A DNA stretch of 44,058 nucleotides from an uncultured Paracoccaceae bacterium (GTDB lineage: Bacteria; Pseudomonadota; Alphaproteobacteria; Rhodobacterales; Rhodobacteraceae): assembly GCA_937927675.1 (NCBI GenBank), contig CALBSG010000145.1, positions 1 to 44,058 of the forward strand, written 5' to 3'. The notes below the pieces were generated by a model. That model saw only the letters and a program-made list of their open reading frames with translations. It was not told the DNA's origin and did no database searches. This document shows, one piece after another, positions 24,575-32,266 of the stretch (its first letter is position 1; every line of letters begins with the position of its first letter). Both the position numbers and the translations under genes were made by a program.

Positions 24575-25264
24575 ATGTCCGAAGACCCCCGCCGTTCAAT
24601 TCTGGCCGCCTTCCGGGCGTCTTTTCTGACAGGGCTTGTTGTCGTCTTACCGGTGGGGCTGACGATCTATGTCGTCTGGGGCGTCATCGGCTGGATTGAT
24701 GGCTGGATCCTGCCCCTGATCCCCGCCGCCTATCAACCCGAGGCGCTTGTCGAGCGTTATTTCGGCCCGGAAGCGAATTTCCCGGTGCGCGGCGTTGGTG
24801 TGCTGGTCTTTCTGGTCGTTACCGCCATCGTGGGCTGGCTCGCGCGCGGGCTGATCGGCAGGTCAGTGATGCGCAAGACCGAGGATATGGTCGACCGGGT
24901 TCCTCTGGTGCGTTCGGTCTATTCCGGGGTGAAGCAGATCACCGAGACCTTCTTCACCAAGAAGGAAAAGAGCTTTGATCGCACCTGTCTCGTCGAGTTT
25001 CCCCGCCAAGGCTATTGGGCGGTGGGGATGGTCGCGACCAAACCCAAGGGCGAGATTGCGGCGAAGTTGCCGAATGGCGAAGAAATGGTCGCCGTTTTCA
25101 TCGGGCTGACGCCCTTGACCTCGGGCTTTTTGGTCTTTGTGCCGGAACGCGAGGTGATTGTGCTGGATCTCAAGGCGGATGAGGCGGTGAAGCTGATCGT
25201 TTCGGCAGGTCTTGTCTATCCCGCATCCAAGGATCAGCTGCAAAGCGCTCTCGCCGCCCGCTAG
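24575..25264 (+). CDS. DUF502 family membrane protein
   Basis: A 229-residue protein with two membrane segments: FLTGLVVVLPVGLTIYVVWG near the N-terminus and GVLVFLVVTAIVGWLARGLI at about 70-90. They are followed by a soluble domain with the family segments VPLVRSVYSGVKQITETFF and LVEFPRQGYWAVGMVA. DUF502 proteins are widespread, and their function is not settled. A strong AGGAGG lies seven bases before the ATG. It might be co-transcribed with psuKG (33-base gap), but a promoter in the gap cannot be excluded. It converges on the dehydrogenase gene with an eight-base gap. Confidence 0.88.
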   Translation: MSEDPRRSILAAFRASFLTGLVVVLPVGLTIYVVWGVIGWIDGWILPLIPAAYQPEALVERYFGPEANFPVRGVGVLVFLVVTAIVGWLARGLIGRSVMRKTEDMVDRVPLVRSVYSGVKQITETFFTKKEKSFDRTCLVEFPRQGYWAVGMVATKPKGEIAAKLPNGEEMVAVFIGLTPLTSGFLVFVPEREVIVLDLKADEAVKLIVSAGLVYPASKDQLQSALAAR

Positions 25265-25272
25265 CGGCGCCT

Positions 25273-26046
25273 TTACAGCGCCGTCCAGCCGCCATCGACC
25301 GAAATCGTGGTCCCCGTCACCTGATCGGCATAGGGGCTGCACAGATAGGTCACCGTGCCGCCGATCTGTTCGGTGGTGGCAAATTGGCGGCTGGGCTGAC
25401 GCAGCAGCATCACATCGCGGATCACCGTGTCGCGGTCCATCCCATGCACCTTCATCTGATCGGGGATCTGTGCCTCGATCAACGGGGTCAGCACATAGCC
25501 GGGACAGATCGCATTGCAGGTGATCCCCTGCCCCGCCGTCTCTAGTGCGATGGTCTTTGACAGGCCCACGACGCCATGTTTGGCCGCAATATAGGCCGAT
25601 TTGAAGGGGCTGGCGGTCAAGCCATGGGCCGAGGCGATATTGATGATCCGGCCCCAGCCCTGCGCCCGCATCAAGGGCAGCGCGGCGGCGGCGGTGTGGA
25701 AGGCCGATGACAGATTGATCGCCAGAATGAGGTTCCATTTGTCGACCGGAAATTCATCCACGGGCGCTACATGCTGAATACCGGCATTGTTCACCAGAAT
25801 ATCGCAGGCCCCCGCCTTGGCGATCAGCGCCCGGCACTCGTCGGCACGCGACATGTCGGCGGCGATATAGCGCGCCTTGATGCGATGGCGATGCGCCAGA
25901 TCGGCGGCCAGCTCGTGGTCTTCGGCCCGATCGGTGAAGCTGTTCAGCACCACATCCGCCCCGGCCCGCGCCAGTTCTTCGGCCACACCCAGACCGATTC
26001 CCGAATTCGACCCCGTCACAACCGCCGTCTTGCCCGCCAACATCAT
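25273..26046 (-). CDS. bdhA: 3-hydroxybutyrate dehydrogenase (short-chain dehydrogenase)
   Basis: NAD-dependent short-chain dehydrogenase of 257 residues that interconverts 3-hydroxybutyrate and acetoacetate in polyhydroxybutyrate turnover. Rossmann motif TGSNSGIG (about 11-18), NNAG (about 88-91), catalytic Ser in IASAHG and the YIAAK pair. The segments HGLTASPFKSAYIAAKHGVV and CPGYVLTPLIEAQIPDQ are characteristic of BDH1-type enzymes rather than general SDRs. The start is either ATG 26046 or ATG 26043 (MM), differing by one residue. Upstream is the gene-poor stretch that carries the small RNA candidate. Confidence 0.9.
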   Translation of the reverse strand: MMLAGKTAVVTGSNSGIGLGVAEELARAGADVVLNSFTDRAEDHELAADLAHRHRIKARYIAADMSRADECRALIAKAGACDILVNNAGIQHVAPVDEFPVDKWNLILAINLSSAFHTAAAALPLMRAQGWGRIINIASAHGLTASPFKSAYIAAKHGVVGLSKTIALETAGQGITCNAICPGYVLTPLIEAQIPDQMKVHGMDRDTVIRDVMLLRQPSRQFATTEQIGGTVTYLCSPYADQVTGTTISVDGGWTAL

Positions 26047-26279
26047 GGCCCCAACCCTATTTGTTTCTGCGCCACAGCATAATCAATTCAACGCCCGTCA
26101 CCAATGCGAAAACACCCCGCAATCGGCACCCCAAGGTGACCCGATTGTCCGTCTATCCCCAATGTCCGTGATCCTCTTCGCGCCCGGTGCAAAGAAATGT
26201 TACGTCGTTTGATGTGAGGCCTGCGCCCTAATTCGGGCCAAAACAGCCTCTGATCGGGCCAAGGCCATGCCAGAACGCC
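26047..26279. other. Intergenic stretch upstream of bdhA without a gene
   Basis: About 230 bases that must hold the bdhA promoter on the minus strand. No reading frame or stable structure stands out before the terminator hairpin at 26280. Lower G+C than the surrounding genes. Confidence 0.4.
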
Positions 26280-26356
26280 AAAAAAAACGCCGGCGCGAAG
26301 CCGGCGTTAAGTCGTTGAGGCAGGTTTCATACAGGCAAGAAACCTATCGAGCAGTG
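26280..26356 (-). ncRNA. Candidate small RNA with terminator, minus strand
   Basis: On the minus strand a promoter-like pair (TTGGAT, 17 bases, TATAAG) ends at 26362. Starting about six bases later, the predicted transcript begins GGGCACTGCTCG. It then forms a stem AGGTTT...AAACCT with an eleven-base or longer loop containing CTTGCCTG. It ends with a perfect nine-pair terminator AACGCCGGC-ttcgc-GCCGGCGTT running into seven T. No gene lies upstream on this strand that the terminator could serve, so an independent RNA of about 77 bases is the simplest explanation. I do not recognise the family. Confidence 0.55.
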
Positions 26357-26361
26357 CCCTT

Positions 26362-26390
26362 CTTATATCCCCCCTCGCAGGGTGATCCAA
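26362..26390 (-). promoter_or_regulatory. Putative sigma-70 promoter of the small RNA
   Basis: On the minus strand: -35 TTGGAT (26390-26385), 17-base spacer, -10 TATAAG (26367-26362; five of six consensus bases). The predicted start is near 26355-26357. Confidence 0.5.
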
Positions 26391-26466
26391 GCTAAAAGTT
26401 TGAATTGCCAAGAAACCCCGCGTAGGAAGGGGTTATAAGCCCCGCCAAGAGAGGATTGTTGCTGGA

Positions 26467-28293
26467 ATGAAACAGGGAATAACCCGGCTCTGCACCCTGG
26501 CTTTGGCCGGAAGCTTGGCTTTCATTGGTCAATCGGTCTTTGTGCAAAAGGCCCAGGCCCAGCCGTCGCATGGCATAGCTATGTATGGCTCCCCGGCACT
26601 CCCACCTGATTTTGTGTCCCTGCCCTATGCCAACCCTGATGCCCCGCAGGGCGGCCGGCTGGTCTTGGGCGAATCGGGGGGATTCGATTCGCTCAATCCC
26701 TATATCCTCAAGGGACAGGCCCCGAGCCAGTTGGGCTCTTTGACCGTGGAAAGCCTGATGGGCCGCTCTATCGACGAGCCGTTCACGCTTTACGGCCTTT
26801 TGGCCGAATCGGTCGATACCGACGCGGCCCGCAGCTATGTTGAATTTACCCTGCGCGAACAGGCGAAGTTTTCCGACGGCACCCCCGTCACGGTCGAAGA
26901 TGTGCTGTGGTCTTTCGAGACGCTGGGCACGCTTGGCAGCCCGCGCTACCAGAATGCGTGGAAGAAGATTGCCCGTGCCGAGGTGACCGGCCCGCGCTCT
27001 GTGCGCTTTACCTTCAACACCTCGGACCGCGAATTGCCGCTGATCCTTGGCATGCGCCCGGTTCTGAAAAAGGCGCAATGGGAGGGCAAGGCCTTTGACG
27101 AAACGACCCTGACCGCCCCCATCGGCTCAGGCCCCTATATCGTGCTTGAGGCAAAGCCCGGCCAGTCGATCACCTATGCCCGCAATCCGACCTGGTGGGG
27201 CAAGGATCTGCCCTTCAATCGTGGCCTGAACAATCTGGCCGAAATCCGCGTGGAATATTTCGGCTCTGCCGCCACCGTGTTCGAGGCCTTCCGCGCCGGC
27301 GAAGAAATGCTGTGGCGTGAAACCAACCCGGCGAAATGGAAGGTGAATTTCGACTATCCCGCCGTGACCGAAGGCAAGGTGACACTGGCCTCGCTGCCGC
27401 ATCAGCGCCCCGCCGGGATCGAAGGCTTTGCGATGAACACCCGCTCGCCGCTTTTTGCCGATTGGCGTGTGCGCGAGGCGATGATCCTCGCGTTCAACTT
27501 TGAACTGGTGAACAGCACACTCAATGCGGGGGCGCTGCCGCGGATTTCGTCCTATTTCGCGAACTCTCCCTTGGCGGGCGACGTGGCGGCCCCGGCCAAT
27601 GACAAGGTGAGCGCCCTGTTGCAGCCCTATGCGGCCGATCTTCTGCCCGGCACGCTCGAGGGCTACACGCTGCCGGTCTCTGACGGGTCCGAGGCCAATC
27701 GCAAGAACCTGCGGCGCGCGATGGGGTTGCTGGAAGACGCCGGCTGGACGGTGACCAATGGCCAGCTTGTCAATGCGGCCGGTGTGCCGTTCTCGTTTGA
27801 AATCCTGCTACAAAACGGCTCGGACGATATGATCGCCACCGCCAATATCTATATCGAGGCGCTGAAGCGTTTGGGTATTTTCGCGCGGGTGCAGACGGTG
27901 GATGCCGCGATGTACAAAGAGCGGGTCAATGAGTTCAAGTTTGACATGACCTACATCCTGCGCGCACTCAGCCTGTCGCCGGGCAACGAGCAGCGGCTGT
28001 ACTGGGGCGCGGAACAGGCCGATCAATCTGGCTCACGCAATCTGCCCGGCATCAAATCCCCCGCAGTGGACGCGATGATCGACAAGATGCTGACGGCCAC
28101 CGACCCCGACAGTTTCAAGGATGCGACCATGGCGCTGGACCGTTTGCTGACGGCCGGGCGCTATGTGGTGCCGATGTGGTATGCGGATCGCGACCTCATT
28201 GCCCATGACGCGCGGTTGCATTACCCTGATCGCCTGCCGCTTTATGGCTTCTACCCTGGGTTCAACCCCGAAACTTTCTGGATCGAAGAATGA
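26467..28293 (+). CDS. Extracellular solute-binding protein, family 5 (YejA-like)
   Basis: A 608-residue periplasmic binding protein for peptides or similar cargo (SBP family 5). The signal peptide runs from MKQGITRLCTLALAGSLAFI to about AQA at residue 31. The mature start HGIAMYGSPALPPDFVSLPY followed by ANPDAPQGGRLVLG is typical of YejA-type proteins, as is FKFDMTYILRALSLSPGNEQ near the C-terminus. YejA relatives feed the YejBEF transporter, but no permease or ATPase gene is next to it, so it is an orphan here. Its stop overlaps the ATG of a small lipoprotein gene. In its leader AACCCC(gcgtaggaa)GGGGTT (26414-26434) can form a hairpin. Confidence 0.9.
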   Translation: MKQGITRLCTLALAGSLAFIGQSVFVQKAQAQPSHGIAMYGSPALPPDFVSLPYANPDAPQGGRLVLGESGGFDSLNPYILKGQAPSQLGSLTVESLMGRSIDEPFTLYGLLAESVDTDAARSYVEFTLREQAKFSDGTPVTVEDVLWSFETLGTLGSPRYQNAWKKIARAEVTGPRSVRFTFNTSDRELPLILGMRPVLKKAQWEGKAFDETTLTAPIGSGPYIVLEAKPGQSITYARNPTWWGKDLPFNRGLNNLAEIRVEYFGSAATVFEAFRAGEEMLWRETNPAKWKVNFDYPAVTEGKVTLASLPHQRPAGIEGFAMNTRSPLFADWRVREAMILAFNFELVNSTLNAGALPRISSYFANSPLAGDVAAPANDKVSALLQPYAADLLPGTLEGYTLPVSDGSEANRKNLRRAMGLLEDAGWTVTNGQLVNAAGVPFSFEILLQNGSDDMIATANIYIEALKRLGIFARVQTVDAAMYKERVNEFKFDMTYILRALSLSPGNEQRLYWGAEQADQSGSRNLPGIKSPAVDAMIDKMLTATDPDSFKDATMALDRLLTAGRYVVPMWYADRDLIAHDARLHYPDRLPLYGFYPGFNPETFWIEE

Positions 28294-28412
28294 AACCTCT
28301 CGCTCTCCTCGCCCTGCTGTCCTTGTTGGCCGCCTGCAACACTGTTGCAGGGGCGGGCGAGGATGTGTCGAACGGCGCGCGTACCGTGCAAGGTTGGTTC
28401 GGCGGCAACTAA
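28290..28412 (+). CDS. Entericidin-like small lipoprotein
   Basis: A 40-residue lipoprotein starting at the ATG that overlaps the binding-protein stop (ATGA). MKPLALLALLSLLAAC is a lipoprotein signal with lipobox LAAC (Cys16). The mature start CNTVAGAGEDVSNGARTVQ is the entericidin A/B pattern, small outer-membrane-anchored peptides; the E. coli pair acts as a toxin/antidote linked to stress. Only one member is present. Its last base pairs overlap the kinase stop on the other strand. Being so short it is easily missed, but the lipobox and coupling make it convincing. Confidence 0.85.
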   Translation: MKPLALLALLSLLAACNTVAGAGEDVSNGARTVQGWFGGN

Positions 28413-29842
28413 ACGGCTGCGTCTTCCGCAACGGCTTCGGCCTTGCGGCCTTCGGGCAATCGGATCACGGTGACCGAGCATGGCGCCTCGGCCACCACCC
28501 GCGCAGAAACCGACCCCAAAAAACGCCGCGTGGTCGAATGGCCCCGCGCGCCCATCATGATGTGGTCGGCCTCAACGGCTTCGGCATGGTCCAGAATTGC
28601 GCTGGCCGGGTCTGAGTTTTCCAAGATCGAATAGGTCAGCCGATCATCGGTCAACTCGATCCCCTCGGCCCAGGATTTCAGGCCGACAAGTCGGCTGACA
28701 TGCAGGTGATTGCCTGCCGCATCGGTGGTCTGGTCAATGCCGATCCGGGCCGTCTTGATGACGTTCACACAAGCCACCCGCGCATCTGGCTGAATGACCA
28801 GCATCCGCTTTACGGCCCGGAACAGCTGATCGGACAGGCTTTCCATCTCGGGCGACAGATCCACCGCGACAAGCAGGATCGGTGCGCGGTCGATCTGGCC
28901 GGCCATAGAGATCGGCGTGCCAAAGGATTTCACCCGCTTCATCACGCGGCTGCGTTTCCAGACTGTCCAGAACCCGTCCTGCGCCATTTTATGGGCGCGG
29001 GCGGTCAGTCGCACCTGCATCGGGTGGGTCAAATCAAAGATCATCTGGGCGGCCGATTGATAGCGCTTGGCCGGATCCACCTCCATCGCCCGCAGGATGA
29101 TTTCCTGCAGCCATTCCGGGATCTCGGTCCGCAAGGCGCGCGGCGGCACAGGATCGCGCCACAGCCGCTGACGCACCTGTTTCAGCGTGTCAGGCTCACC
29201 AAAGGGCATCTTGCCGGTGGCAAGCTGGTAGATCATGGCGCCAAGCGCATAAAGATCGCTGCGCAAGTCCCCGCGCTGGCGCAGATATTGTTCCGGCGCG
29301 ATATAGGGGAAGGTGCCCATCGGAATGGTGAATTCCTCGGCCAAAAGGTCGGGCAGATGGTCGTGGCGCGACAGGCCAAAGTCGATCAGCACCATCTCGC
29401 CGCTTGGGCGTTGCAGGAAATTGTCGGGCTTCAGATCCAGATGGATGACATGCTGGCGGTGCAGGTCATGCACGGCTTGGGCCATGCGCGCCGTCATCTC
29501 GATCAACTCGTCAATTGCCAAGGGCGCCCTTTTGAAATGCTGCCAGAGCGAGCCGCCTGGGATCTTTTCGGTCACGATATAGGCCATCTGGGCAAAGTCA
29601 CCCTGCCCCATCACCCGCGGCACATGCGGCCCCGTCAGGCGCGGCATGATCATCTGCTCCACCTCAAAGCCCACAATGGTCGGGCCGTCATAGCCGTCCA
29701 GAATGGTGGGAACCTTCATCACCATGGGCGTGCGATACAGCGGATGCGTCACCTCCCAGATGGTCGCAAAGCCGCCCGTATGCAGCTTGTCGCCAAGCGT
29801 GAAGCCGTCAATCTCTAGGCCCGTCTGCGGCTTGATCTGCAT
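28409..29842 (-). CDS. Serine/threonine protein kinase fused to a universal stress protein domain
   Basis: A 477-residue fusion. Residues about 12-275 are a Hanks-type kinase: Gly-loop LHTGGFATIWEV, ATP lysine in VMKVP (Lys about 43), catalytic loop HLDLKPDNF (about 134-142, Asp136; the usual HRD Arg is Leu), DFG (154-156) and APE (182-184). Residues about 325-465 are a UspA domain; its nucleotide motif GARGHSTTRRFLGS is one residue shorter than the G-x2-G-x9-G-S/T form of ATP-binding Usp proteins. No membrane segment is seen between, so the protein is cytosolic. It follows a metallophosphoesterase by ten bases, and the pair sits behind an FnrL-type box. The stop overlaps the entericidin stop on the other strand. 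Confidence 0.9.
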   Translation of the reverse strand: MQIKPQTGLEIDGFTLGDKLHTGGFATIWEVTHPLYRTPMVMKVPTILDGYDGPTIVGFEVEQMIMPRLTGPHVPRVMGQGDFAQMAYIVTEKIPGGSLWQHFKRAPLAIDELIEMTARMAQAVHDLHRQHVIHLDLKPDNFLQRPSGEMVLIDFGLSRHDHLPDLLAEEFTIPMGTFPYIAPEQYLRQRGDLRSDLYALGAMIYQLATGKMPFGEPDTLKQVRQRLWRDPVPPRALRTEIPEWLQEIILRAMEVDPAKRYQSAAQMIFDLTHPMQVRLTARAHKMAQDGFWTVWKRSRVMKRVKSFGTPISMAGQIDRAPILLVAVDLSPEMESLSDQLFRAVKRMLVIQPDARVACVNVIKTARIGIDQTTDAAGNHLHVSRLVGLKSWAEGIELTDDRLTYSILENSDPASAILDHAEAVEADHIMMGARGHSTTRRFLGSVSARVVAEAPCSVTVIRLPEGRKAEAVAEDAAV

Positions 29843-29852
29843 GCCTTTTCCC

Positions 29853-30593
29853 CTAGATCCCCTTCACCAGCCGGGCGGCCAAAGCCTCGGGCAGGCCCGC
29901 GCTGCGCACCTTGCGCGCTGTGGTGGCGCTGTCATAGCCGACGCGGCGGAAGGTCAACTCGTTCTTTTCGGTGTCCATGATCGACCATGACGCCAACCCA
30001 GACCCATCGCGCGGTTGGCCGACCGAACCGACCACCGCCAGCCAGCGGCGCGAGCGGATCAACGGCACCCCAGTGCCATAGCCAAAGCCATGGCCCATGA
30101 CGCGGCCGCTCATGTCGTGGCTGTAAAGTGCGGGCTTGTGGACATGTCCGCAAAAGATCACCCGCGCCTTTGACACGCGAAACGACGGCATGGCGTGATG
30201 TTCGCTGGTGACATAGATCCAGTCCTGCGGATCATTGGCACTGGCATGGACAAACAGCAGGTCGTCTTCTGCCACGGTCAAAGGCAGATCGCTCAGCACG
30301 GCCTTATGGGCGGCCGACAGCCGATCCACCGTCCAGTCGATCACCCGGCGGGCATTGGAGTTCAGCGCCCCGTCCGGCACCCCCACCGCCCGGTCGTGAT
30401 TGCCGCGCACCGCAATCGCCCCGGCCGCTATCATCTCAACCAGCTTGTCAATGCACCAAGCCGGGTCTGGCCCATAGCCAACGATATCGCCCAAAAACAC
30501 ATAGCGGTCGATCCGCATGCCCGCGCAATCGGCCAAAACCGCCTCGAACGCTTCGCGATTGGCATGAATATCCGTCAGGATCGCAAGCCGCAT
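29853..30593 (-). CDS. Metallophosphoesterase family protein
   Basis: A 246-residue calcineurin-like phosphoesterase. All metal ligands are visible: LTDIHAN (Asp8, His10), FLGDIVG (Asp36), RGNHD (Asn65, His66), FVHASAND and CGHVHKP. This set resembles the YfcE/ApaH-like bacterial phosphodiesterases and phosphatases. ATG 30593 (MRLAILTDIHA) has GGGAGGG just upstream; the frame is open further to 30689 but that part is leader. It is the first gene of a pair with the kinase/Usp fusion, so it may reverse the kinase's phosphorylation or act on a nucleotide ligand of the Usp domain; both are guesses. Confidence 0.88.
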   Translation of the reverse strand: MRLAILTDIHANREAFEAVLADCAGMRIDRYVFLGDIVGYGPDPAWCIDKLVEMIAAGAIAVRGNHDRAVGVPDGALNSNARRVIDWTVDRLSAAHKAVLSDLPLTVAEDDLLFVHASANDPQDWIYVTSEHHAMPSFRVSKARVIFCGHVHKPALYSHDMSGRVMGHGFGYGTGVPLIRSRRWLAVVGSVGQPRDGSGLASWSIMDTEKNELTFRRVGYDSATTARKVRSAGLPEALAARLVKGI

Positions 30594-30638
30594 GAACCCT
30601 CCCCCTTTCGCGGTCCCCCCACGAAAGCGCCGTTTTAA

Positions 30639-30644
30639 ATTATG
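30639..30644 (-). promoter_or_regulatory. -10 element of the phosphoesterase-kinase operon
   Basis: On the minus strand CATAAT, five of six consensus bases, placed about 27-32 bases after the centre of the FnrL-type box at 30664-30677. That spacing fits a class II FNR-activated promoter (box centre near -41). Confidence 0.45.
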
Positions 30645-30663
30645 GTTTTTTTTATGCATGACA

Positions 30664-30677
30664 GTGATCTGGATCAA
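30664..30677 (-). promoter_or_regulatory. FnrL-type box before the phosphoesterase-kinase operon
   Basis: On the minus strand TTGAT-CCAG-ATCAC, nine of ten conserved positions of the FNR consensus TTGAT-N4-ATCAA. It lies about 70 bases before the phosphoesterase ATG, directly ahead of a -10-like CATAAT. Confidence 0.55.
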
Positions 30678-30776
30678 GCCGATGGGCAAGAGCCGCGGTC
30701 CAAGGTCTTGCGCCTTTTGAAATACTCAGGCCTTAAATCCCTGATTTCAGGCGCGCCGGAGGCTCTTTGCACCCTC

Positions 30777-31406
30777 TCAGGCCAGCGAGGTCACCCACAA
30801 CAAGGTGGCGTCATCATCTGACACCGAAATCACATTATGCCCCATCGACGCGTCATAATAGGCGCTGTCGCCCCGGCGCAGGTCGACCGGCTCATAAAAT
30901 TCGGTGTAAAGCCGGATGACGCCGGTCAGCACATAAAGAAACTCTTCGCCGTCATGGCGCACCCAGCCGTCAAATTCGTCCATCGAGCGGGCGCGGATGG
31001 TGGCGCGATAGGGCAGCATCTGCTTTTTGGTCAAGCTGCCGGCCAGCAATTCATGCTCGTAGGTGGTGGTGGCATGGCCCTGCCCTTCACCCAGCTTGGT
31101 CACCGCCATGCGCGCGGTGGCCTGCGGTTTTGCGGGCGGGGTGAAAAGCTGTGGCACCGACATGCCCATGCCCTGCGCCAATTTCTTCAGCGCGTCATAG
31201 GTGGGTGACATCTGGCCGTTTTCGATCTTCGACAGGGTCGAACGCGCCAGCCCGGCTTGGCTTGCCGCCTGTTCCAGCGTCCAGCCCTTGGCCTTGCGCA
31301 GATCGCGCACCCGCAGGCCCAGATCCAGCGCCTCAAGCGCGGCCTCGGCCAGCGGCCCGCCGGTTTCACGGGCAATGCGGATCAGTTTTTTCGGATCGGC
31401 AGACAT
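30777..31406 (-). CDS. XRE-family regulator with C-terminal cupin domain
   Basis: A 209-residue transcription factor. The helix-turn-helix spans about 31-86 (LRKAKGWTLEQAASQAGLAR, then STLSKIENGQMSPTYDALKK). The C-terminal half (about 125-205) is a cupin with EEFLYVLTGVIRLYTEFYEP and the turn LRRGDSAYYDASMGHNV, which usually binds a small ligand. Regulators of this build control amino acid, polyamine or sugar-acid genes. ATG 31406 (MSADPKKLIRIARE) is preferred; the open frame continues upstream over the next gene but is antisense there. It is divergent from the DsbA-like gene across 114 bases. Confidence 0.87.
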   Translation of the reverse strand: MSADPKKLIRIARETGGPLAEAALEALDLGLRVRDLRKAKGWTLEQAASQAGLARSTLSKIENGQMSPTYDALKKLAQGMGMSVPQLFTPPAKPQATARMAVTKLGEGQGHATTTYEHELLAGSLTKKQMLPYRATIRARSMDEFDGWVRHDGEEFLYVLTGVIRLYTEFYEPVDLRRGDSAYYDASMGHNVISVSDDDATLLWVTSLA

Positions 31407-31520
31407 GGCATTGGCTATAGCGGTTTTCGCAAGGCTTGCAACCGGGCGCGGCTTGACCCTTGGGACCAAAACTCCGACAAAGCAGGCCAGATACAGCCCC
31501 AGCATGCCCCGGAGCCCGCC

Positions 31521-32156
31521 ATGATCCGTCTTGATATCTTCTCTGATCCGGTTTGCCCGTGGTGCTATATCGGCAAGGCAAACCTTGACCGCGCGTTGGA
31601 GGCCCATCCCGACCACCCCTTTCAGATCGAGTGGCACCCCTTCCAGCTGAACCCCGACATGCCGCGCGAAGGTGTCGACAAGCGCACCTATCTGGCCGGT
31701 AAATTCGGAGAGGCGCAGTTGACCCAAGTGCATCTGCGGCTCAAGGAAATGAGCCGGGCCGCCGGGGCCGAGATCGACCCCGATACGCCGAAGCGCATTC
31801 CCAACACGCTGGATGCCCATCGTCTGATTCACTGGGCAGGGCTTGAGGGTCGCCAGAACGCGGCGGTGGCGGGGCTGTTCCGCGCCTATTGGCGCGAGGG
31901 GCGTGATATTGGCAATCCCGGTGTGCTTGCCGATATCGCCGCCAGCGCGGGCATGGATCGGGCGTTGGTGGCCCGCCTTTTGGACAGTGATGCCGATGCC
32001 GATGACATCCGCGCCCGTGATGAGGACGCCCGCCGCAAGGGGGTGAACTCGGTGCCAACCTTCTTGATCGCCCAACAATATGTGGTCAGCGGCGCGCAGC
32101 CGCCCGAGGTCTGGGGCAATGTGATCCGCGAGTTGGTCGAGAAAGCCAAGTCCTGA
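31521..32156 (+). CDS. DsbA-family oxidoreductase (FrnE-like)
   Basis: A 211-residue thioredoxin-fold protein with no signal peptide. The redox pair CPWC is at about 12-15 in IFSDPVCPWCYIGKANLD, and the cis-Pro region GVNSVPTFLIAQQYVVSGAQ is near 180. This pattern is the FrnE/2-hydroxychromene-2-carboxylate isomerase-like group of cytosolic DsbA relatives, often linked to oxidative stress. The MFS gene follows 110 bases downstream. Divergent from the XRE-cupin regulator, which might control it. Confidence 0.87.
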   Translation: MIRLDIFSDPVCPWCYIGKANLDRALEAHPDHPFQIEWHPFQLNPDMPREGVDKRTYLAGKFGEAQLTQVHLRLKEMSRAAGAEIDPDTPKRIPNTLDAHRLIHWAGLEGRQNAAVAGLFRAYWREGRDIGNPGVLADIAASAGMDRALVARLLDSDADADDIRARDEDARRKGVNSVPTFLIAQQYVVSGAQPPEVWGNVIRELVEKAKS

Positions 32157-32266
32157 CCAGCGACCGGTTGGGGGCGGCCCGAAATTTGACCACCCGGTCT
32201 GGACCTTTCCACCACTTCACGTCACAACGCCGCTCGCCGCGCTTTTGCGGCGGCTGAAGGTGTGCC

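Noticed and set aside
30594..30689. Longer N-terminus for the metallophosphoesterase
   Set aside because: The extra 32 residues do not match the family and would cover the FnrL-type box and promoter; the ATG at 30593 has a good ribosome-binding site.
31407..32078. Longer N-terminus for the XRE-cupin regulator
   Set aside because: That part is antisense to the DsbA-like gene; the family start is MSADPKK at 31406.
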